Part shown: piece after piece, positions 57,626-64,000 of the stretch
Layout of the letters: each line of letters begins with the position of its first letter
Position numbering within the stretch: the first letter of the stretch is position 1
Assembly: GCF_902686445.1 (NCBI RefSeq)
Contig: NC_062213.1
Coordinates: 55,377,268-55,441,267 of the forward strand
Direction: 5' to 3'
Length of the DNA: 64,000 bases
DNA from: Sciurus carolinensis
Lineage: Eukaryota > Chordata > Mammalia > Rodentia > Sciuridae
Notes under the pieces: generated by a model
Told to the model about the DNA's origin: nothing
The model's input: the letters and a program-made list of their open reading frames with translations, nothing else
Databases searched by the model: none
Made by a program: the position numbers and the translations under genes

Positions 57626-57726
57626 AACTCCATGAAGGTGATGTTCAAATGCCTGTGGAAGAACTGTGGCAAGGTGCTGAGCACTGCGGCAGGCATCCAA
57701 AAACACATCCGGACCATTCATCTTGG
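57626..57726 (+). CDS. ZNF704: ZNF704 internal coding exon carrying the C2H2 zinc finger (window exon 3 of 4)
   Basis: This 101-base exon holds 33 codons plus two bases of a split Gly codon. It begins [16 protein letters not shown] and reads through to HIRTIHL. The single C2H2 finger has spacing C-x4-C-x12-H-x4-H: Cys at CLWKNC, then His in QKHIRTIH. Its helix region ([10 protein letters not shown]) is the part expected to face DNA. The whole finger sits on one exon. The acceptor is a strong pyrimidine tract ending CTTCCTAG; the donor is GTAAGG. Reading through the donor meets a stop at once (GGG TAA), so retention of the next intron would end the protein right after the finger. In this family a lone C2H2 finger works with a separate C-terminal basic domain that is not in this window. 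Confidence 0.95.
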
Positions 57727-58061
57727 GTAAGGCAATCCTCCCCTCAGACCTGAGGTAGCCTCCATCGGTTCAGTGTAGGCTACCTGCACCCAGAGACTGC
57801 ATGCCACACTGCCTTAGGAGTTCTGGACTTGGGGCCGGCTGGCTCTTTCTAATCTCTAGAGAGATGGCCAGTTCCAAGAATAGGCCAGTATGTCCCAGGG
57901 CAGAGAATAGGCATTTCATGTAAAACCTCCCTGATAGACTCAGTCACATTAGGCAGGTCTCTTCTCACAGCCCCAGTTGCCCCTGAAAATGACTAGTTCT
58001 GCATGGTTGTATAGGAGAGTAGTCGATCAAATGTGTGTGAGAAATACTTATAAAGTATAAA

Positions 58062-58232
58062 ATACTAATGTGGGGTCTGTGGTTGTGTTTCAAGGAGTTC
58101 TTGAACCCCTTAAAATTGTCTGTAATATGAAATGTGCATTTATTTTTTCAGTGGGGAATATTCATAAATTTGAGTCTCAAAAGCCTATTTTGCCTAAAAA
58201 GGGTTTAAGAATCACCATACCAGCCGAGTCTA
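58062..58232. repeat. Fragment of an old DNA-transposon-like repeat
   Basis: GGAGTTCTTGAACCCCTTAA and GTTTAAGAATCACCA resemble end sequences of the family at 56.05 kb or a relative. Confidence 0.35.
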
Positions 58233-58339
58233 CTGCTGCTCTTCTTACGATGCCTGACAGTGTGGCTCAATCTTTCTGTTCCTCAAATTTGTGCTTTATT
58301 TGTAAAGTTTATACTTTTCCTTGTATTATGTAACAACTC

Positions 58340-60190
58340 TCTAAGGAAAGATAAAATGGAACTTTGGGACCAAAGCCTTTGAGCTCACCACAGGGGCACA
58401 GTGGTGTTCAGCAGTCTCCTGCTTTTGTCCTGTGGCCATCTGGGGCTTAGCAGGGCCATCTGGGGAAGCTGTATGTCACAACCTGTGTGCATAAGACAGA
58501 TACAAACACACAACCAAATCTTTGTGCTTAGACACAGAGGAGTCCTTTTGAGAAGATGAGTGTAGAGAAATAAGTCCAACAGTCATTTACGTGGCGAGGG
58601 ATAAATTTAGGAAATATATCTTCCATAAAATGTAGTGTAGGCAGGGGGAAAAAAAGTGATTCTACCAACCTGTAAGGGTCAACTCCATGAGTGACTGTGG
58701 AGAGAAGCAGGGATCTGGCTCCCTAACTCTGCAGGCTGATGTCAGGGGACACATCAGAGCTGCTTAACCCCAGAGGTCACAAGGATTGGAGGTGTGGCCC
58801 AGTGCGGCTTGGGCTCTCACTGCCCGACCACGGTCTGCCTGCATGTGCAGTAGTACTGCATTGAAATATGGTTGTGCATATCACCCTCACTTAGGACAAT
58901 TCACAACATAACAGAGTTATTTAAAGGTTTAGAAAGAACTTCCTGAAGCTATAGCCAGGATGCTGGGTGTTTGTCTTAAAGTCCATTCATCTGCCCAGAA
59001 AATTGAATCCTTTTCAGCCCCACTTAGAAGCACACACACTATATATATATTTATAGACTGTGAGTGGTGTCTCACAATTTTCCTGTGCGCTCCTGGTTGT
59101 ACTCACAGTGGGTGGAATTCAAAATGCAGCCACTTTATGTGCTTCTCTAAGTATCTCCTTTTTACTGATGTACTCTTAGAATTGCTAAGTGAATTGTGGT
59201 TCACACCCTGCCAGCCACCCCCCAGGAAAGGTTCTTAAAGAACTCCAAGGCCAACCTGTGTTTATGAAGCCCTGCATCTGAGCTCTCTCATGACTGGGAA
59301 AGACAACTGCCCTCACCTTAATCCATGAGCACCATTATGTGACTGTAGGGACAAGGCATTTTTAACAAGTACTGGCTGTGTGTACTCAGTGTGGGAGGAA
59401 AGCCTATCAAAACCCAGAGAAAATATGTCTTGCATCCAATGTAGCTTCAGTGCACACCGTCAAGTATAAAAAGCGCACTGTTTTTCTCTTAAATCACACA
59501 GCATTCTTGTATACTAAGGGCTGATTCTGACTTATCACCCTGGAGGACTCACGATTTCCCCCAGGTCTGCATGTCTATTAGTAGCACTTGGCAACCAGCA
59601 GCAACGCAGCCTGCCTTTAACTGGAAAGGAAGTGGGGACAGGAATAGAACAGATGCTCATTCTTCATCCCTCTCTCTGGGGTCCTCAGTGGTATGCTAGT
59701 CAGCAAGCCAATCCCAAACAGACCTGTTATGGCACAGACACTCCAACCCAGGCGCCTCAGCCCAAGAGTTCAGGGGAAGTGGAACCGGACTGGGAGAAGC
59801 TGCTGATTTGGCCAAACAGAAAGTCCTGGGGAGGGCAGTTTATTTTAGGTTCTAGTAGGATCATCGGTAGAGAAACGCATTTGTTCTGAGTCGGTGATCT
59901 ACAGCCGCTATGGACGTGTCCATGAAACAAGGGGTTCCTGACCTCATAGAACCAGGTGCCAGACAGGCAGCACTTTTCTAGAATTAACAAGCCTAATAAA
60001 TATTTTCTAAGCATATAGTTACTTTGTTTCACTCAAAACTTTCTGTGGGAAAGTAGTTTTCCTTGACTCAGGAAGAACTTCGAAAGCACCTGGGAAGATG
60101 CTTTCCTAATGATGCTAAAAATTAGAAGGTCTCAGTTTTTAATATCACTAGGAAAAGACCTTCTAACATAGTCCTTATTTTTATTTTAAA
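58340..60190. other. Intronic DNA with no recognised feature
   Basis: No gene or named repeat recognised; an (AT)n run of about ten bases lies near 59041. Confidence 0.4.
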
Positions 60191-60194
60191 AAAA

Positions 60195-60412
60195 ACATAA
60201 AACTTATTATGTGTCAGGTACACTTCTGAGCACTTTGTTCATTTACTCCTCATGTCAAAGCAGGTACACTCATTATCCCCATTTTATAAGTGAAGAAATT
60301 GGGCCGTGGGGGCCACATATAAGCTTCCAAAATCATCCCCACTGTTTTAAAGTATTGATTAGGAACTGAGCCTGTGAACCCATGGCCTCAGTCCCTGCTA
60401 CAACAACCTCGC
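60195..60412 (-). repeat. MIR SINE (old), antisense
   Basis: TTATTATGTGTCAGGTACAC, ATCCCCATTTTATAAGTGAA and GAACTGAGCCTGTGAACCCA follow the reversed MIR order. Confidence 0.85.
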
Positions 60413-60567
60413 CTGCCTTCATTATTCAACATTTAATAGGTACATTTAATAGGTACCTGCTAACACCAAATGCACTGGTGGGTATGTAGGGACAAAGATC
60501 AACAGCAAGACATAACCTCTAGAGAAGCACAATCAGTGAGATCACAGGTCAAAAACAAAAACTGCAG

Positions 60568-60665
60568 AGCGGAGACTGAAAGTGTAGCTCAGTGGCAGTG
60601 TGCTTGCCTGTCATGCACAAGGCCCTGGGTTCCATCCCAGCACTAAAAAATAATAATAATAATTA
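60568..60665 (+). repeat. ID SINE
   Basis: GACTGAAAGTGTAGCTCAGT, GTCATGCACAAGGCCCTGGG and TTCCATCCCAGCACTA, then an AATAATAAT tail. Confidence 0.92.
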
Positions 60666-60744
60666 TAGAAATGTAGCAAGTGGTTGACTCAAGGGATGAA
60701 CACACTTTAAAGGGAGCACAGAGAACTAAGAGGAGTTAAGTCCT

Positions 60745-61438
60745 AATGCCTCACCTTCTAAATACATCCAGACTTTGACCTCTCATCGCTTGGAGCACCG
60801 TCAGCTGGGCCCTGCCACTGCCGGCATTCATCTGGATTATTGACGGCATCAGCCTCCTGCATAGCCTTTTGCTTCTGTGCTTGCCCTCCTGTCCTCTATT
60901 TTCTAGACAATAGCCAAAGTGATCCATTTTTTAAAAATGGTTTCCATTTCTCAGAATCCCCATTAACTCCTATCACATCCAGAATAAGTGCTAAAGCCAT
61001 CACTGTGGGCAGTGAAACCTCATAGAACTTCCTCTGCCACCACGCCTTGAGCTCCAGATGCTAGCCTCTCTGTACTCCTTGGAAAGTACCAGACTCACCA
61101 GAGGGCCTCATGTCACTCTTCCCCATGTCCTTCCCATAGGCCCACATGGTCTCTCCCTCACTTCATTCAGGCAAGTGTCTGCTTAAATGTCACCTCCTCA
61201 GAAAGGCTTCCCTTGGACACTCTAAGTAAGTATCTTGTGCTACTGAATTTTTCTTTCTGGGACTTATCAACATCTGATATATTAAATATGTCTCTATGTT
61301 TCTTATCTGTTGCCTCTACAAGACAGTAAGTTCCATCAGGACAGTGTCTGTGATTTGTTCTCTTTGGTATCAGGAGGCCCTAGAACAGTCTAGATATACT
61401 AGATTCTCAATAAATTGTCAGAAGATTGAATGAATGGA
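60745..61438 (+). mobile_element. L2 LINE 3' end
   Basis: ATCCAGACTTTGACCTCTCA, ATCCAGAATAAGTGCTAAAG, TGTCACCTCCTCAGAAAGGC, GTAAGTTCCATCAGGACAG and TTCTCAATAAATTGTCAG with a TGAATGAATGG end follow the L2 3' end in order. Confidence 0.87.
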
Positions 61439-61444
61439 TTTCTT

Positions 61445-61945
61445 TGTCTTAGTCCATTTTCTGTTGCTGTAACAAAATTCCCAAGACCAAGTAATTTATA
61501 AGAAATAGAAGTCAGTGGGCTGGGGATCTAGCTTAGTTGGTAGAGTCCTTGCCTTTCAAGCACAAGACCCTGGGTTCAATCCCCAGTACCACAAAAAAAA
61601 AAAAAAGAAAGAAAGAAAGAAAGAAAGAAATAGAAGTTAGTTTGGCTCATGGTTCTGGAGGCTGGAAGTCCAAAACCATGGTACTGACTCTGTTCAGCAT
61701 CTGGTGAGGACCTTCTTGCTGCATCATAGCATGGTGGAGGACATGATGTGGTGAGACAGAGCAAGCTGCTAGCTTGGGTCTTTCTTCTTCCTTATAAAAC
61801 CACTAAAGTCATCATGGTGGTCCTACCCTTGCGACCTCATCTATCCCAATTACCTCCCAAAGACCCCATTTCCAGACACCATTATTTTATATAGTCCCCA
61901 TATATGGGATTGTTTCTGACACATGAACTTTGGGTGGACACGTTC
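61445..61945. repeat. Old interspersed repeat split by an ID SINE
   Basis: GTCTTAGTCCATTTTCTGTT begins the element; GGCTGGAAGTCCAAAACCAT and AATTACCTCCCAAAGACCCC follow, ending near CAGATGATAGCA. It is related to the element at 23872-24240. The family is not named. Confidence 0.6.
61517..61625 (+). repeat. ID SINE with (GAAA)n-expanded tail, nested
   Basis: GGGCTGGGGATCTAGCTTAG, CAAGCACAAGACCCTGGG and TTCAATCCCCAGTACC, then poly-A and GAAA units. AGAAATAGAAGTCAGT at 61501-61516 recurs with one change at 61626-61641, the target duplication. Confidence 0.94.
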
Positions 61946-62127
61946 AGATGATAGCAGATGTCAAGAAAGACTTCCCTAGAATTGGATAGTTGAATGTTGC
62001 AGGTTAAGTAAGAGATTGACAGGCAGATGAGAGAAGAAAAGCATTCTGGACAAAGGAGTAAGATGTGCAAGATTTCAGGGCAAGAAGTAGTTGGCTGAGC
62101 ACATCTGTTTGCTCTCTTCTGCTTTAG

Positions 62128-62395
62128 GCGTGTTGGAGACTCTGACTACAGTGATGGAGAGGAGGACTTCTACTACACGGAGATCAAGCTCAACACAGAT
62201 TCAGTGGCAGATGGACTGAGCAGCCTGGCCCCAGTTTCACCCTCCCAGTCCCTGGCTTCACCTCCTACGTTCCCCATTCCAGATTCAAGCCGAACGGAAA
62301 CTCCCTGTGCCAAAACCGACACTAAACTAATGACACCATTGAGCCGCTCAGCTCCCACCACCCTCTACCTCGTGCACACCGACCATGCTTACCAG
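62128..62395 (+). CDS. ZNF704: ZNF704 internal coding exon, acidic and Ser/Thr/Pro-rich segment (window exon 4 of 4)
   Basis: The exon has 268 bases: one base finishes the Gly codon, then 89 codons starting [19 protein letters not shown] and ending [11 protein letters not shown]. It opens with an acidic patch rich in Asp/Glu and Tyr, followed by a long Ser/Pro/Thr-rich stretch ([18 protein letters not shown]) typical of disordered regulatory regions in transcription factors. The acceptor is CTGCTTTAG; the donor is GTGACT, weaker than the others. The downstream exon(s), which should code the rest of the Ser/Pro-rich region and the C-terminal basic domain, are not present before the window ends. 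Reading through the donor stays open for 11 codons and stops at 62429-62431. Confidence 0.94.
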
Positions 62396-62596
62396 GTGAC
62401 TGGCACAGGCCTGGGAGTGTCATCATTCTGACCCTGACCAAAAGCAAGGGGCAGACCCCAGCAGCTCATGTTGAAACAGACCCTCCAGCAGATGCTGATT
62501 CACGCTCAAGTCTGACAAGTCCTTAGAGACAGATCCTGCAAATGCAGGGCCTAGTTAAAACTCCTTCTTATATAACCCTTAAAAATCTCCTTTATG

Positions 62597-62682
62597 GGGC
62601 TGGGGGCTAGCTCAGCTGGTAGAGTGCTTGCCTTGCAAGCACAAGGCCCTGAGTTCGATCCCCAGTACTGCAAAAAAAAAAA
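62597..62682 (+). repeat. ID SINE with perfect 16-base target duplication
   Basis: GGGGCTGGGGGCTAGCTCAG, GCAAGCACAAGGCCCTGAG and TTCGATCCCCAGTACTGC, then a poly-A tail. AAAAATCTCCTTTATG occurs at 62581-62596 and 62679-62694. The retained CG in TTCGATCC fits a young copy. Confidence 0.96.
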
Positions 62683-62694
62683 ATCTCCTTTATG

Positions 62695-63904
62695 TACTTC
62701 TAATGGTGTTCTCCCACCTCTGTTTTATAGAAACTTTCCATATCACTCTGTAGCGTTCAGTTAAATTGAAACACTGGATTGTTTGAATCTTTCTCTGATC
62801 CTTAACTATCTACTTTTTGGTCTATCCAGTTTTTTCACTATCATTCATAACTCCACTATGAACCTCTCACTGCCCGATTTAAATTCTCAGAAATTATTGA
62901 GTCATCTGAAACATGAATGAACAGTTTCTGAATTTTGCTGTGTGTTGCTGAAATACTTTCCGTGACACCAGATGCAAAACCACTGTTACTAGCCAATATA
63001 TTTGTAATTAGAAAAACTAAGCTACAGAGGAAGAATGCAGCCTCTTATTTAGCAGTGTTGAACTACTTGGTGGAATCAATTTCATTCCTGACTCTTGTTG
63101 GTCAAAAAGAGTAACTCATTCATTTTTATGTGTCACTGTTGTCCTCCAGAAATCACAGAATTAAAACAACTGAATTAAATCATTTTGCTCATCTGTGTAA
63201 TGAGAGAATTGGAACACACACTAGGTGAACTAGGTCTTTCCCAAAGGAAATATTCATAATATTGTGAGTTTACTGTTTTTAATCTTTATAAATATTCAGC
63301 ATAGAAAATTTTAAAAACATGCCCCCCCTCAAAAAAGATTCATCCCTAGTCCCAACAACCAGAGGTTCTCTTGGTTAATGTCTTCTTTTAAGACTTTGTT
63401 CTGTGTCTATGAATAGATACTTTTTTAAAATGGGGAAAATCTAAGGAATCCATCGTAGCATTGTCTTTACCTGCTTTATCTTTTCTACATAATGTGTTGT
63501 TAACATTTGCGCATGTCAATCAACCTTCTTCAACAACAGCATCTTTGATGGTTCTTTGGATATATCATAATGCATTTACCTGTATCCCTGTTACTGAATA
63601 TTCATGTCATTTCCAGGGGTTTTTAATACATATAATACATGATTCTTCAAGGGACATTTCTATATTCATTGCTTTAGAATGAATTCTTACAAGTGTAATA
63701 GCTAATTCATAGAATACTAAGAATTCTGATACTAAATTACACTCCTAAAATGTTGTGCTAATTTACACACCATTTCCCAACTTACTCAACAAGTTTATAT
63801 TTCCAAATTTTATAGGCAAAATTGTGTATGAGTGTCCTAACATATGTATGTGTATACATAATAAAATTTCTTTGCAGAAATTGATAGCCAAAAATAGTAT
63901 CCTT
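62695..63904. other. AT-rich intronic DNA with no recognised feature
   Basis: No gene, exon or named repeat recognised before the last SINE. Confidence 0.4.
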
Positions 63905-63990
63905 GGGCTGAGGATGTAGCTTAGTGGAAAAGTGCTTACCTAGTGTGCACAAAGCCCTGGGTTCAATTCCCAGCACCACAAAAACAAAAC
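63905..63990 (+). repeat. ID SINE
   Basis: GGGCTGAGGATGTAGCTTAG, GTGCACAAAGCCCTGGG and TTCAATTCCCAGCACC with a short A-rich tail. Confidence 0.93.
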
Positions 63991-64000
63991 TCCTTCTTGA

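Larger units (their letters stand above)
57727..62127 (+). other. ZNF704: ZNF704 intron between window exons 3 and 4 (4,401 bases)
   Basis: The intron starts GTAAGG and ends TGCTTTAG, splitting a Gly codon after its second base. It holds a MIR on the - strand, an ID SINE, an L2 3' end and an older repeat that has itself been split by an ID SINE. The stretch 58340-60190 shows no repeat I can name. Confidence 0.85.
62396..64000 (+). other. ZNF704: ZNF704 downstream intron, 5' part
   Basis: This begins at the GTGACT donor and continues past the right edge. It contains an ID SINE with a perfect target duplication at 62581-62694 and a second ID SINE at 63905-63990. The 1.2 kb between them is AT-rich with no recognised repeat and no coding exon. 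Confidence 0.8.

Overview
The window is nuclear DNA of a rodent, most likely a squirrel-family species (Sciuridae). The evidence is repeat content: about fifteen copies of an ID-type tRNA-derived SINE, several dimeric B1-dID SINEs (a 7SL-derived B1 half joined to an ID half), a MaLR-type solitary LTR, and young L1 3' ends, on top of the older MIR, L2 and L1M layer shared by placental mammals. The sequence is AT-rich with few CpGs and has no bacterial-style gene packing.

One protein-coding gene is supported: a ZNF704 orthologue (mouse Zfp704/Gig1) on the + strand. Four internal coding exons are visible at 38527-38630, 43310-43542, 57626-57726 and 62128-62395. They join in frame into 235 complete codons with consensus AG/GT boundaries and no stop. 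They encode a short conserved segment, a Ser/Pro-rich acidic segment ending in a basic PRKRK motif, one C2H2 zinc finger, and an acidic then Ser/Thr/Pro-rich segment. The first exon(s) and the last exon(s), including the C-terminal basic domain known in this family, lie outside the window.

Layout. 1-3480: an antisense L1 ORF1 remnant followed by a long probable L1 5' region, into which a younger L1 3' end has jumped. 3.5-33 kb: intron with MIR, L2, old L1, SINE and MaLR copies; two candidate regulatory stretches stand out (about 4.8-5.3 kb and 18.4-18.7 kb). 33.7-35.3 kb: a fairly young L1 with a 5' inversion and a clear 14-bp target duplication. 35.3-38.5 kb: mostly unique intron plus an L2. 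38.5-62.4 kb: the four exons separated by introns of about 4.7, 14.1 and 4.4 kb. 62.4-64 kb: start of the next intron.

I found no CRISPR array, operon, tRNA gene, rRNA gene or new multi-gene system. The most interesting observations concern the L1 copies (telomere-like hexamers at the ORF2/3'UTR boundary, a twin-priming inversion, degenerate tandem monomers in a 5' region), a possible intron-retention isoform of ZNF704, and unique intronic stretches that may be enhancers or an alternative promoter. Family names are from memory of consensus sequences; no database was searched.
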